In this document: piece by piece, positions 16,881 to 25,335 of the stretch | Layout: each line of letters opens with the position of its first letter | How positions within the stretch are numbered: position 1 is the first letter of the stretch | NCBI RefSeq assembly: GCF_003074135.1 | Contig: NZ_PPDK01000001.1 | Location: forward strand, 2,790,001 to 2,854,000 | Source of the DNA: Euzebya tangerina | Lineage (GTDB): Bacteria; Actinomycetota; Nitriliruptoria; Euzebyales; Euzebyaceae | Direction: 5' to 3' | Length of the DNA: 64,000 bases | Translations under genes and position numbers: made by a program | The notes under the pieces: model-generated | Seen by the model: only the letters and a program-made list of their open reading frames with translations | What the model was told of the DNA's origin: nothing | Databases searched by the model: none

Positions 16881-18274
16881 GGCCCGCCGGTGCACCCGAT
16901 CCACTCGATGAACCGTCCCGTCTCGGGGTCGTAGTAGGCGGCATCGGTTAGGTCCAACTGGACACCGGTCAGCCCGAGTTCGATTCCGAGCCCCACGACC
17001 AGGCTCACCTGACCCGAGACGGACGCCTCTGCGGCGGTGCGGGTGTAGTTCTCGATCGACACCGTCCCGTGGTCGCGGAGATGGTCCAGCAGAACGTCGG
17101 CCGCCTGCGACAGATCCTCGACGGAGCGGGACCCCACGAAGTCACCCAGCGCGTCGCCGAGCCCCGGAGCCGTCAGGTCCAACTCGGCGGTCACGACCGT
17201 TCGGGAGCCCGTGCCTCCCTGCGCGGTTCCCCTGACGCTTCGAAGCACGTCTGCTGGGTTGGACATCTCCGGGATCGCCGCCACTTCCACGGTCCCCTCT
17301 GACACGCTGATGATCCGAGCGGTCGTCGGGTTGCCGGCCGGGTCGTAGTCGACCTCCAACTGGACCTGCTGACCCCCGCTCGCGCCCACGCCCACCAGAA
17401 TGCCCAACTGGCCGGCCGCTTCCCTGCTGAGATCCAGCTGCAGGGTGCGACTGCCGTCGGCCTTCTCGGTCACGCGGCCATTGGCTGCCACCGATGCATC
17501 CACCTCGGCCACGACCCCGTCAGCCGACCCCTCGACGGTCACACCGGCCTGGCCGTGGGTGCTCTCGGCCTCGCCCTGCGGTCGTTCGGTGCCGACGATC
17601 CAGTCGACGACGTCCCGGGCGCCGACCGCAACGTCCTCGACGAGTGGCGGCAGGATGGTCTCGAGTGCTTCGTCCGTCAGGCGATCCATGATGTAGGCCT
17701 CGGCCTCATCCGGGTCCGTGAACACCCGCGTCTCGCCGACCTCGCCGCCCAGCGCTACGCCCACCTCGGCGCCGATGCCGCCTTCCAGATCCGCCGAGCC
17801 GATATCGATCCCGCCCTCTGCGCCGATGTCGGCCGACACGCCGATCGATCCGCTCTCGACGAACGTCACGTGGATCTGGCCCTGGGCGTCCTCGGAGACG
17901 ATCAGGCCTTTGCCCCCTCCGAGATCGACGAAGCCGATGCGGACCCCCGCCTCGGCGTTGCCGATGAACGTCGAACGGGTGCAGTCCCGCTCCGGCTCTC
18001 CGCTGGGGGCGGCGAAGTCGAATGGCGTGGTCGGTGGCGGGGGAGGAGCTCGGAAGCTGCAGGTGCCGTGCGGATTGCCGCTCGCCATCGCGATGAAGCA
18101 GTTCCACGTCCGCTGGATGTCCCGCCCGAGCGCCGGACCGCTGAGCATCAACGCCAGGATCACGGCAACCGACACGGCGCCGACGCCCAACCACTCCGTG
18201 GTGGTCTGTCCGTCGTCCCGAGCCAGTGCTCGCCGGCATGCCTCTGGGCTGAGCAGGCACGCCAAACGGGACAT
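16877..18274 (-). CDS. Large protein with Flp-type prepilin leader (putative pilus adhesin or tip)
   Basis: 465 aa from ATG at 18274. The N-terminus is a class III prepilin signal: leader ending R19DDG22, then QTTTEW with Glu (E27) at +5, then a hydrophobic helix. It is nearly the same processing site as the 72-aa Flp pilin, but followed by about 400 residues of extracellular domain. A Pro-rich hinge lies near residue 75. After it come Gly-rich, beta-type segments with repeats of the GIGAEVG / GIDIGSAD kind. Ordinary Flp pilins lack such a domain. It could be a minor pilin that caps the fibre or binds a target (inference). It is transcribed away from the lipoprotein behind it and coupled to the membrane protein at 16491-16880. 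Confidence 0.75.
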   Translation of the reverse strand: MSRLACLLSPEACRRALARDDGQTTTEWLGVGAVSVAVILALMLSGPALGRDIQRTWNCFIAMASGNPHGTCSFRAPPPPPTTPFDFAAPSGEPERDCTRSTFIGNAEAGVRIGFVDLGGGKGLIVSEDAQGQIHVTFVESGSIGVSADIGAEGGIDIGSADLEGGIGAEVGVALGGEVGETRVFTDPDEAEAYIMDRLTDEALETILPPLVEDVAVGARDVVDWIVGTERPQGEAESTHGQAGVTVEGSADGVVAEVDASVAANGRVTEKADGSRTLQLDLSREAAGQLGILVGVGASGGQQVQLEVDYDPAGNPTTARIISVSEGTVEVAAIPEMSNPADVLRSVRGTAQGGTGSRTVVTAELDLTAPGLGDALGDFVGSRSVEDLSQAADVLLDHLRDHGTVSIENYTRTAAEASVSGQVSLVVGLGIELGLTGVQLDLTDAAYYDPETGRFIEWIGCTGGP

Positions 18275-18307
18275 GCCCTGACTCTAGGTGGCGGCCCACC
18301 GGGCACG

Positions 18308-18362
18308 AGGGCCCTGGGGCCCAAATCGACGCAGGCCGGGGGCCTAGGCGATCTGGGCCCCC
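18308..18362 (-). promoter_or_regulatory. Bipartite GGGCCC-rich element upstream of the Flp-leader gene
   Basis: Read in gene direction: GGGGGCCCAGATCG (18362 to 18349), a 22-base spacer, then ATTTGGGCCCCAGGGCCCT (18326 to 18308), 33 bases before the start codon at 18274. It matches the element upstream of flp in order and orientation, with 17 of 19 identical bases in the second part. It also lies after the lipoprotein stop at 18391, so terminator function cannot be excluded. Confidence 0.5.
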
Positions 18363-18390
18363 GGACGCTCCTCGCGCTGCGCGCCGGGGC

Positions 18391-18933
18391 TCACAGGTCC
18401 GTGACGACCAGGGTGCGCAGAATCTGTTCCATTCGTCCATCGTCGAAGACGGACTGGGGCGCCTTGAGCGAGAGATAGACCAGCTGCTCGGCACCGTCGG
18501 TGGTCGCGAAGACGTCCCACTGCCGATCGCGTGGGGTGTCCGCGGCATCCACGAAGGTGGCGTCGACCAGAATGGCCTCGTCGGCACCCGCGACGTCGAT
18601 GCGTCGCTGGTCCAACTCCTCGTAGTCCTCCGCCACGGTCAGCTTGAACTGCTCGATGACGCCGAACGCCGCCAGCTCGAGATCACCGGACACCGGTCCG
18701 ACCTGCACCTGCAGGCCTTCGGGAACGCCGTCCTCCTCAGCCGTCCCGACGACGTCGACGCGGCCGGGTTGGTTGCCGCGGAGCGTCCAGTCAGGTGGAA
18801 CTGACACCTCGAAGCTGTCCTGCGCGATCGTGGTCCAGGTGTCCGGCACGTCCGCGGTGCCGCCGAACGAGCAGGCCTGCAGGCCCACGATCAGCACCAG
18901 GCTGATGGTCACCGTTCGAGACGCACTTCCCAT
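18391..18933 (-). CDS. Putative lipoprotein
   Basis: 180 aa from ATG at 18933, chosen because it gives a proper signal peptide (MGSASRTVTISLVLIVGLQAC) with lipobox LQAC; the frame stays open to 18984. The mature part contains a PPDWTLR motif and ends in a LYLSLKAP-like beta segment, a pattern like LpqN/photosystem PsbP-like secreted proteins of actinobacteria, but I cannot assign the family firmly. It is divergent from era and forms the upstream end of the leftward block that meets the pilus locus. Confidence 0.7.
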   Translation of the reverse strand: MGSASRTVTISLVLIVGLQACSFGGTADVPDTWTTIAQDSFEVSVPPDWTLRGNQPGRVDVVGTAEEDGVPEGLQVQVGPVSGDLELAAFGVIEQFKLTVAEDYEELDQRRIDVAGADEAILVDATFVDAADTPRDRQWDVFATTDGAEQLVYLSLKAPQSVFDDGRMEQILRTLVVTDL

Positions 18934-18989
18934 GAGATGAACTCTGCCAGACCTGGTCGGCGGAAGCCCTCGGACGGATGTCACACTGC

Positions 18990-18995
18990 TACGGT
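18990..18995 (+). promoter_or_regulatory. Leaderless -10 hexamer for era
   Basis: TACGGT followed by 6 bases (CAGCCC) and the GTG start at 19002, with no ribosome site. It is one of about ten such arrangements in the window. Confidence 0.55.
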
Positions 18996-19001
18996 CAGCC
19001 C

Positions 19002-19895
19002 GTGGACGAGGCGGCCTTCCGATCCGGCATATGTGCCATCGTGGGGCGCCCGAACGTCGGCAAGTCGACGCTGCTGAACGCGATCCTGGGGGAGAAGGTG
19101 GCGATCACGACGCCCGTCCCGCAGACCACGCGTCACGCCATCCGTGGCATCCACACCACGGCAGATGCCCAGATCGTGTTCATCGACACACCCGGAATCC
19201 ACAAGCCGCGGACCCTCCTCGGCTCCCGCCTGAACGACGTGGCCCAGGGAGCACTCGACGGTGTCGACCTCGTGGTGTTCGTCGTGGACGGCGACGGCGG
19301 CGTCGGGCGCGGTGATGCCTACCTGGCTGAGGTCCTCGCCGAGAGCGGCGTGCCGCTCATCGGCGTCCTCAACAAGGTCGACCGGTTGAGCCGGAACGGG
19401 CAGCTGCCGGCACTGGCTGCACTGGCCGAGTTGGGTGAGTTCGACGAGATCGTGCCGATCAGTGCCCGACGCGGCGAGCAGGTGGAGCTGCTGGTCGACC
19501 TCATCAACCAGCGGCTGCCGGAGGGACCTCCGCTCTACCCGCTCGACATCACCACCGACAGCGACCAGGCCCAGCGGATCGCCGAGATCGTCCGGGAGAA
19601 GGCGATGGTCGCCATGCGGGAGGAGGTGCCCCACTCCATCGCGGTGCTGGTCGACGAGGCTGGGCCCGGCCGGACCGACGGCGTCACCGCCATCTTCGCC
19701 TCGATCTACGTCGAGCGGGACTCCCAGAAGGGCATCGTCATCGGCCGGCAGGGCGCGGTCCTGGCACGGATCGGCACCGCCGCTAGGCCGGAGATCGAGG
19801 CCCTCGTCGGAACCCCGGTGTACCTGGACCTCCGGGTCAAGCTGATGAAGGAGTGGCAGCGCGACCCGAAGAAGCTGGACAGCCTTGGCTACTGA
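19002..19895 (+). CDS. era: GTPase Era
   Basis: 297 aa from GTG at 19002. The ATG at 18978 is an alternative, but a TACGGT hexamer 6 bases before the GTG argues for leaderless initiation there. GTPase motifs: G1 GRPNVGKST (residues 15-23), G2 PQTTRH, G3 DTPG, G4 NKVD, G5 ISA. The C-terminal KH domain includes GIVIGRQGAVLARIG. Era binds 16S rRNA and helps mature the 30S subunit. Gene order era-recO-uppS is common in actinobacteria; recO starts 17 bases after the stop. Confidence 0.95.
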   Translation: MDEAAFRSGICAIVGRPNVGKSTLLNAILGEKVAITTPVPQTTRHAIRGIHTTADAQIVFIDTPGIHKPRTLLGSRLNDVAQGALDGVDLVVFVVDGDGGVGRGDAYLAEVLAESGVPLIGVLNKVDRLSRNGQLPALAALAELGEFDEIVPISARRGEQVELLVDLINQRLPEGPPLYPLDITTDSDQAQRIAEIVREKAMVAMREEVPHSIAVLVDEAGPGRTDGVTAIFASIYVERDSQKGIVIGRQGAVLARIGTAARPEIEALVGTPVYLDLRVKLMKEWQRDPKKLDSLGY

Positions 19896-19912
19896 CCTCG
19901 GAGGAGGCTGAG

Positions 19913-20632
19913 TTGGGCCACTACGTGGTCGACGGGATCGTCCTGCGGAGCTACAAGCTGGGTGAGGCCGACCGGATCCTCAACGTGCTCACGGCCAACC
20001 GCGGGAAGGTGCGGGCGGTCGCGAAGGGGGTCCGCAAGCCAGGCTCCCGCTTCGGCGGTCGACTGGAGCCCTACGGCCACGTGCAACTGCAGCTGTACGA
20101 GGGTCGGAACCTGGACATCGTCAGCCAGGCCGAGCTGATCACCTCCTTCGTGGAGGTGCGGGAGGACTGGGTGGCCTCCGCGTGCGCGGCCACCATGGCG
20201 GAGGCGTGTGACAAGCTGGCGCAGGAGGGGGAGCGGGCGACCTCGATGTTCCTGCTGCTCAAGGACGCGCTGGGTGTCCTGGCAGCCGGGCCGGAGCAGC
20301 CAGCCGCGGTGCTCGACGCCTTCCTCATGCGACTCAGCGTGTTGGAGGGGTTCCGCCCCGAGCTGGACGCGTGCGTGACGTGCGGGACGACCGAGGACAT
20401 CGTGGCGTTCCACGTCGGCGGGGGCGGGGTGCTGTGCGCCCGGGACACCCCGTCGGGGCTCCAACGCGTCGGGCCGGACGTCCTGGACCAAATGCGCCAA
20501 CTGACCCACGGCCCGTGGGCTGAGATCGTCAGCGGCGGCGGCACCTCTCGACGGGTCGGTGCGCTGGTCCGGTCCTACCTGTCCTACCACCTGACCACCA
20601 ACCTCAAGGCCTGGGAGGCGGTGCCGCGATGA
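19913..20632 (+). CDS. recO: DNA repair protein RecO
   Basis: 239 aa from TTG at 19913, chosen because GGAGGAGG lies at ideal distance upstream and the protein then begins LGHYVVDGIVLRSYKLGEAD, the usual RecO start. OB-fold N-terminus, helical middle, and a CVTCG zinc-type pair near residue 160 with a further Cys after it. RecO loads RecA onto SSB-coated single-stranded DNA with RecR. The stop overlaps the uppS start by 4 bases. Confidence 0.92.
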   Translation: MGHYVVDGIVLRSYKLGEADRILNVLTANRGKVRAVAKGVRKPGSRFGGRLEPYGHVQLQLYEGRNLDIVSQAELITSFVEVREDWVASACAATMAEACDKLAQEGERATSMFLLLKDALGVLAAGPEQPAAVLDAFLMRLSVLEGFRPELDACVTCGTTEDIVAFHVGGGGVLCARDTPSGLQRVGPDVLDQMRQLTHGPWAEIVSGGGTSRRVGALVRSYLSYHLTTNLKAWEAVPR

Positions 20633-21354
20633 CGGCCGCGCCGGACGTTCCCGCGGCGGTCCCGAACCACGTCGGCATCATCATGGACGGCAACGGTCGC
20701 TGGGCCGGCCAACGCGGCCTGGCTCGCACCGAGGGACACAAACGCGGAGAGGCGGCGCTGTTCGACACCGTGGAGGGTGCCCTCGCGGCCGGATTGCAGT
20801 GGCTGACCGTGTACGCGTTCTCCACGGAGAACTGGCGGCGCCCGGCACCCGAGGTCCGGTTCATCATGTGGTTCAACCGGGATCTGCTGGTCCGCCGGGC
20901 CGACGAGTTGAACGAGCGCGGTGTCCGGGTGCGCTTCATCGGCAGGCGGACGGCGCCGATCCCGAAGAGCCTGCTCAAGATCATGGACGATGCCGAGCAG
21001 CTGACGGCAGAGAACCGTCGCCTGACCCTGCAGATCGCGTTCAACTACGGCGGGCAGGCCGAACTGGGTGACGCGGCAGGGCGGCTGGCCCGTGACGTGG
21101 CGTCCGGCCGGCTGGCGCCGGAGGACGTCGACGAGTCCAGTCTGGCGCAGCGCCTCTACGCCCCGGACGCGCCCGACGTGGACCTGATGGTGCGAAGCTC
21201 AGGTGAGCGCCGGCTGTCGAACTTCCTGCTGTGGCAGGCGGCGTATGCCGAGCTCGTCTTCGACGAGGTGTTGTGGCCCGACTTCCGGCGAGACCACCTC
21301 TTCGCGGCCATCCACGAGTTCAACCGTCGCACGCGTCGGTTCGGCGCGGTCTGA
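20629..21354 (+). CDS. uppS: Isoprenyl transferase (undecaprenyl-diphosphate synthase type)
   Basis: 241 aa from ATG at 20629. Cis-prenyltransferase signature HVGIIMDGNGRWA with catalytic Asp, then GHKRG, LTVYAFSTENWRRP, and the C-terminal DLMVRSSGERRLSNFLLWQAAYAEL. It condenses isopentenyl diphosphate units onto an allylic primer to make the lipid carrier for cell-wall precursors. Actinobacteria often have two paralogues with different chain length; which this is cannot be told from sequence alone. Confidence 0.92.
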   Translation: MTAAPDVPAAVPNHVGIIMDGNGRWAGQRGLARTEGHKRGEAALFDTVEGALAAGLQWLTVYAFSTENWRRPAPEVRFIMWFNRDLLVRRADELNERGVRVRFIGRRTAPIPKSLLKIMDDAEQLTAENRRLTLQIAFNYGGQAELGDAAGRLARDVASGRLAPEDVDESSLAQRLYAPDAPDVDLMVRSSGERRLSNFLLWQAAYAELVFDEVLWPDFRRDHLFAAIHEFNRRTRRFGAV

Positions 21355-21360
21355 CCCGTC

Positions 21361-21430
21361 CTCGTGGCGGGGAACCTGACCTCGTGCCGGGGAACCTGGC
21401 CTCGTCGTGGGGAACCTGACCTCGTGGCGG
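21361..21430. repeat. Tandem repeat, 20-bp unit, 3.5 copies
   Basis: Unit CTCGTGGCGGGGAACCTGAC, with copies starting at 21361, 21381 and 21401 and a half copy at 21421. The copies differ at one to four positions. It lies between two convergent genes, directly after the uppS stop. Function unknown. Confidence 0.85.
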
Positions 21431-21431
21431 G

Positions 21432-22910
21432 TCAGCTCAGCGGGGTCAGCAGCTGGTCGACCGGGGCGAAGTCGTCGGTCAGGACCCTGGCGCCGTCGAT
21501 GAACTCGTCCAGACCGGCGTCGTCGCCGACCACGATGTCGTCGTCCTCCCGCTCTTCGGCGCGGCGCTGGATGGCCTCGACATCGATCGGGGCGTTCGAG
21601 CCGACCATGACGAAGTTGCCGCCCTCCCGCCCGGCAATCCGCTCCGGCGGCGCAATGACGGCGACGTGCTCGAACACGTCACGGATGGTTGCCGCCTCGG
21701 CCCGAGCGAACCCCAACGGCCCGTAGTCGATCAGGTTGATCGCATAGGTCCCCTCGTCCGTCAGGACGCGCTCGACCTCCTCGACCAGCTCCCGGGTCGT
21801 CAGATGCCACGGCACCGCCTGACCACCGAAGGCATCGCCGATGACCAGGTCGTAGCGCCCCGACGCCTCCTCGAGGATGTTCAGTCGCGCGTCGCCGGTC
21901 CGGGCCTGCAGGTCCTCGGAGAGCACCAGGCCCAGGTCGTCCTCCGCCAACTCCACCATCACGGGGTCGAGCTCCAGGACCCGGGAGAAGGTGCCGGGTC
22001 GGGTGGCCTCGAGATACATCGGCAACGAGAACCCGCCCCCGCCGATGTGCAGCACGTCGAGTGGTTCGCCGGGATCCCCCAAGGTCGACAGCACATCTGA
22101 CAGCGCCTGGGCGTAGGTGAACTCCAGATGCGTTGGGTCCTCCAGGTCCACGTAGGAGTGGCGCAGGGTGTCGAGCGTCAGCAGTCGTCCGCTGCTGCGC
22201 TCCGGATCCACGGTGACGGAGGCGCAGAAGTACGCGCTCTCGACCTGACACGGGGAGGGGAAGGCCAGGCCCAGCGCGCCGGTCGCGAGGGCCAGGACGG
22301 TGGCGGCCCCGACGACGGCTCTGGTCTGCAGGTCTCGGGGCAGCCGGTACCACACGACGACGCCCCACCCCACCAGGACCCCGCCGACGCCGAAGATGAT
22401 CGGCGTGGTCGGCAGGGCGGCGACGAGCAGGAACCCGGTGATGAACGTCCCGAACAGTGCGCCGAACGTGGACACGGCCGAGAGCCGCCCGACCACCGCA
22501 CCGGTCTCGTCCAGATCCGCCAGCTGCAGCTTGATCACCGTCGGGTTGACCGCGGACAGCACGGCGGCCGGCAGGAAGAACCCGACCGTGGACAGGAACA
22601 CGATCGCCAGCGGCCCCGATCCCAGCCCCACGCCACCGAACAGCCGGATGATGGGCAGGGAGGCGATCGAGAGTGCGCCGCCGAGCACCAGCATAGGACC
22701 CAGCAGACGTCGCGGGTCATGGTTGTCGGCCAGCCTGCCGCCGTACCAGGTCCCGACGGCGATTCCCGCCAGGACCACGCCGATGATCCCGGTGAACGTC
22801 TCGAGTGTCACACCGACGTAGGGAGCGAGGAGTCGGCCGGCCAGGATCTCGAAGACGAGGACAGCGGCGGAGGTGAAGAAGACCAGGCAACTGGCAGCGA
22901 GTTGGGACAT
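21432..22910 (-). CDS. Membrane protein fused to a spermidine-synthase-like domain
   Basis: 492 aa from ATG at 22910. The first about 210 residues hold seven to eight membrane helices with an MFS-like loop (GTWYGGRLADNHDPRR). The C-terminal 250 residues are a SpeE-like methyltransferase fold: glycine loop LHIGGGGFSLP, acidic LELDPVM, GDAR and YDLVIGDAFGG. Such fusions are widespread but poorly characterised; polyamine synthesis has not generally been shown for them. Divergent from the DUF2332 gene. Confidence 0.8.
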   Translation of the reverse strand: MSQLAASCLVFFTSAAVLVFEILAGRLLAPYVGVTLETFTGIIGVVLAGIAVGTWYGGRLADNHDPRRLLGPMLVLGGALSIASLPIIRLFGGVGLGSGPLAIVFLSTVGFFLPAAVLSAVNPTVIKLQLADLDETGAVVGRLSAVSTFGALFGTFITGFLLVAALPTTPIIFGVGGVLVGWGVVVWYRLPRDLQTRAVVGAATVLALATGALGLAFPSPCQVESAYFCASVTVDPERSSGRLLTLDTLRHSYVDLEDPTHLEFTYAQALSDVLSTLGDPGEPLDVLHIGGGGFSLPMYLEATRPGTFSRVLELDPVMVELAEDDLGLVLSEDLQARTGDARLNILEEASGRYDLVIGDAFGGQAVPWHLTTRELVEEVERVLTDEGTYAINLIDYGPLGFARAEAATIRDVFEHVAVIAPPERIAGREGGNFVMVGSNAPIDVEAIQRRAEEREDDDIVVGDDAGLDEFIDGARVLTDDFAPVDQLLTPLS

Positions 22911-22919
22911 GCGCGCCCG

Positions 22920-22925
22920 ATGCTA
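22920..22925 (-). promoter_or_regulatory. -10 hexamer for the membrane SpeE-like gene
   Basis: TAGCAT on the minus strand, 9 bases before the ATG at 22910. Near-leaderless arrangement. Confidence 0.45.
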
Positions 22926-23013
22926 CGGTCCGCGGGCCGTTCGCTCCGCTGTCGGAGCGGGGTCCGAGCGCGACGCTGGGCGGCGGCGTTGGGGGTTCGG
23001 ACACCAGGTTTGC

Positions 23014-23019
23014 GACAAT
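23014..23019 (+). promoter_or_regulatory. -10 hexamer for the DUF2332 gene
   Basis: GACAAT followed by 7 bases and the GTG at 23027. It fits the leaderless pattern apart from G instead of T at the first base. Confidence 0.4.
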
Positions 23020-23026
23020 GCCCGCT

Positions 23027-24133
23027 GTGTCCGACCGCGCTGCTCCACCCTCATCTGACGACATCACCCGATGGCAGGCCCGGCTGGGTGCCCAGGCACA
23101 CTCGGCCTGGCAGTTGGGTTCGTCGCTGTACGCGGACCTGCTGGCACGGGTCGGTGACGACCTCGGCGTTCGCGGTCCGTGCTTCACCGTCATGGAGCCC
23201 TACCTCCACCAGGCGAGCAGTTCGGCGCTGGGGCTGCGCTTCCTCGCCGCGGTGCACCGGATCGTGCTCCGCAGGCAGGCGCCGGCGCTGGCGCTGCACT
23301 ATCCCTCCGTCGGTGGCTCGGCGCCGGTCGAGGGGGCGTGGCGGCCATTCCGCAACGCGGTCGAGGAGCACCGGACCGTCCTGACTGACTTGACGGCGCG
23401 GACGTGTCAGACCAACGAGGTGGGTCGCTCGGCTGCTCTGGCAGTCGGGCTGCTGTGGCTGGCACACACCTACGAGCTGCCGCTGCACCACCGCGAGATC
23501 GGCGCCAGCGCCGGCCTCAACCTGCAGTGGGACGCCTTCACCTACGGAACGGCGGATCGGTCGGTGACCTGGGGACCGGCGGACTCGGCCGTCGACCTGA
23601 CAGGCCACTGGGAGGTGCCGCCTCCCACCATCCCGCGCGTGGTGGAGGTCGCCAGCAGGGCGGGGTGCGATCCCCGGCCCGGCGACCCGACCACGCCGGA
23701 GACCCGAGAGGACCTGACGGCGTCGGTCTGGCCCGACCAACGCGCGCGCCACGCCCGACTGAAGGGGGCCTTGGCACTGGCCTCCGAGCGACCGGTGCGA
23801 GTCGACCAGGCTGGCGCCGGGGAGTGGCTGCTCGATGTCCTGGCCGAGCGGCCGCCCGGTGTCACGGTGGTCACGCACTCCGTGGTGTGGCGCTACATCC
23901 CCGAGCGCGAGCGGGAGGTGATCGTGCAGTTGCTGGAGGATCACGGTCGGGACGCCGACGAGCAGCACCCGATCGCCTGGCTTCGGCTCGAACCGACACC
24001 GCCGAAGATGGTCTACGACGGCCGGCCGTACCCGTTGACGGTCACGACCTGGCCGGGCGGGACGACCCGCGTCCTCGGTCACGCCCAGGCACACGGCCAG
24101 GGGTTCCGCTGGAACGACGGCCACGCCGGTTGA
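23027..24133 (+). CDS. DUF2332 family protein
   Basis: 368 aa from GTG at 23027; ATG at 23018 is possible but would lie inside the likely -10. The DUF2332 signature is visible: TNEVGRSAALAVGLL, then REIGASAGLNLQWD, and VVTHSVVWRYI further on. The ELGASAGLNL-type segment resembles a methyltransferase glycine loop, but no activity is known for the family. No signal peptide. It stands alone between divergent and downstream promoters. Confidence 0.85.
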   Translation: MSDRAAPPSSDDITRWQARLGAQAHSAWQLGSSLYADLLARVGDDLGVRGPCFTVMEPYLHQASSSALGLRFLAAVHRIVLRRQAPALALHYPSVGGSAPVEGAWRPFRNAVEEHRTVLTDLTARTCQTNEVGRSAALAVGLLWLAHTYELPLHHREIGASAGLNLQWDAFTYGTADRSVTWGPADSAVDLTGHWEVPPPTIPRVVEVASRAGCDPRPGDPTTPETREDLTASVWPDQRARHARLKGALALASERPVRVDQAGAGEWLLDVLAERPPGVTVVTHSVVWRYIPEREREVIVQLLEDHGRDADEQHPIAWLRLEPTPPKMVYDGRPYPLTVTTWPGGTTRVLGHAQAHGQGFRWNDGHAG

Positions 24134-24196
24134 CGACCACGATCCCGGCCACGATCGGGCGACCCAGCGGGCCACCGTCCGCCGACCGCCTCCGGG

Positions 24197-24202
24197 TAGG
24201 AT
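24197..24202 (+). promoter_or_regulatory. Leaderless -10 hexamer for deoC
   Basis: TAGGAT followed by CCGTCAC (7 bases) and ATG at 24210, with no ribosome site. Confidence 0.55.
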
Positions 24203-24209
24203 CCGTCAC

Positions 24210-25166
24210 ATGAGCGCTCCCGTCGCCGCGTCGGCCCAACTGCCCGACGCCACCGCCAGCCGCTCGACCCTGCGGGCGTTCCTGCACGGCCTGCCCGGTG
24301 TCGACACCGTGGGCGCCGAGTCCAGGGTTGCCACGCTGGGCACCCGCTCGATCAAGAACGAGTCCAAGGACCAGGCGCTGGACCTGGTGATCTCGATGAT
24401 CGACCTGACGACGCTGGAGGGGGCCGACACGCCGGGGAAGGTGCGCGCCCTGGCGCACAAGGGCCTGAACCCGGACCCGGAGATGCGGGACTGTCCGGCC
24501 GTCGCGGCCATCTGCGTCTACCCGGACCTGGTGGCCGACGTCGTGGCGATCACCCAGGGGACCGGGGTTGCCGTCGCCGCCGTGTCGACGGCCTTTCCGG
24601 CCGGTCGTGCCGCGATGGACGTCAAGCTCTCCGACACCAGGCAGGCCGTCGCGGATGGCGCCGACGAGATCGACATGGTCATCGACCGAGGCGCCTTCCT
24701 GGCCGGGAGGTATGACGAGGTCCTGGCTGAGATCGTCGCCATCAAGGAGGCATGCGGCGACGCCCACCTCAAGGTGATCCTGGAGACGGGGGAGTTGGCC
24801 ACCCTCGACAACGTCCGTCGGGCCAGCTACCTCGCGATGATCGGCGGCGCCGACTTCATCAAGACCTCCACCGGCAAGATCGCCCCCGCGGCAACCCGAC
24901 CGGTGACGCTGGTCATGCTCCAAGCCGTCGGTGACTTCCACGCCCGGACGGGTCGCCGCATCGGGGTCAAGGCGGCAGGTGGGATCCGCTCCTCGAAGGA
25001 CGCGATCCGCTACCTCGTCCTGGTCAACGAGACCGTCGGCCCCGAGTGGCTGACCCCCGAACTGTTCCGCTTCGGCGCCTCGAGCCTGCTGAACGACGTG
25101 TTGCTGCAGCGTCGCCGTCGGTCCTCAGGTGTCTACGAGGGCCCCAACTACGTAAGCGAGCCATGA
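24210..25166 (+). CDS. deoC: Deoxyribose-phosphate aldolase
   Basis: 318 aa from ATG at 24210. Class I aldolase: the Schiff-base lysine lies in GADFIKTSTGK, the second catalytic lysine in GVKAAGGIR, and the acid residues in ADEIDMVIDRGAF. It cleaves 2-deoxyribose 5-phosphate to acetaldehyde and glyceraldehyde 3-phosphate. The aldehyde dehydrogenases downstream would oxidise the acetaldehyde. The N-terminal 40-residue extension and a longer C-terminus match the long actinobacterial/animal-like DeoC form rather than the 260-aa E. coli form. Confidence 0.93.
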   Translation: MSAPVAASAQLPDATASRSTLRAFLHGLPGVDTVGAESRVATLGTRSIKNESKDQALDLVISMIDLTTLEGADTPGKVRALAHKGLNPDPEMRDCPAVAAICVYPDLVADVVAITQGTGVAVAAVSTAFPAGRAAMDVKLSDTRQAVADGADEIDMVIDRGAFLAGRYDEVLAEIVAIKEACGDAHLKVILETGELATLDNVRRASYLAMIGGADFIKTSTGKIAPAATRPVTLVMLQAVGDFHARTGRRIGVKAAGGIRSSKDAIRYLVLVNETVGPEWLTPELFRFGASSLLNDVLLQRRRRSSGVYEGPNYVSEP

Positions 25167-25227
25167 CTGCACCAGACCTCTCGCCTTGCCGCCCCCGCAT
25201 CCCCGCTGCCAGCGTTGGGCCTCGACT

Positions 25228-25246
25228 CGCGGGGCGCCGCCCCGCG
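25228..25246 (+). terminator. GC hairpin between deoC and the aldehyde dehydrogenase
   Basis: 8-bp perfect stem (25228-25235 with 25239-25246), 3-base loop, no T-run. It lies in the 169-base gap after deoC, so it may attenuate rather than end transcription. Confidence 0.4.
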
Positions 25247-25335
25247 TCGCTCGTCCCGCCTTGGCACCAGGGCGCGGATGGCGCCAATGCTTCGAGCCTG
25301 GTTCGCCACGGCGCGCTATCGACTGAGGGAGAGCC

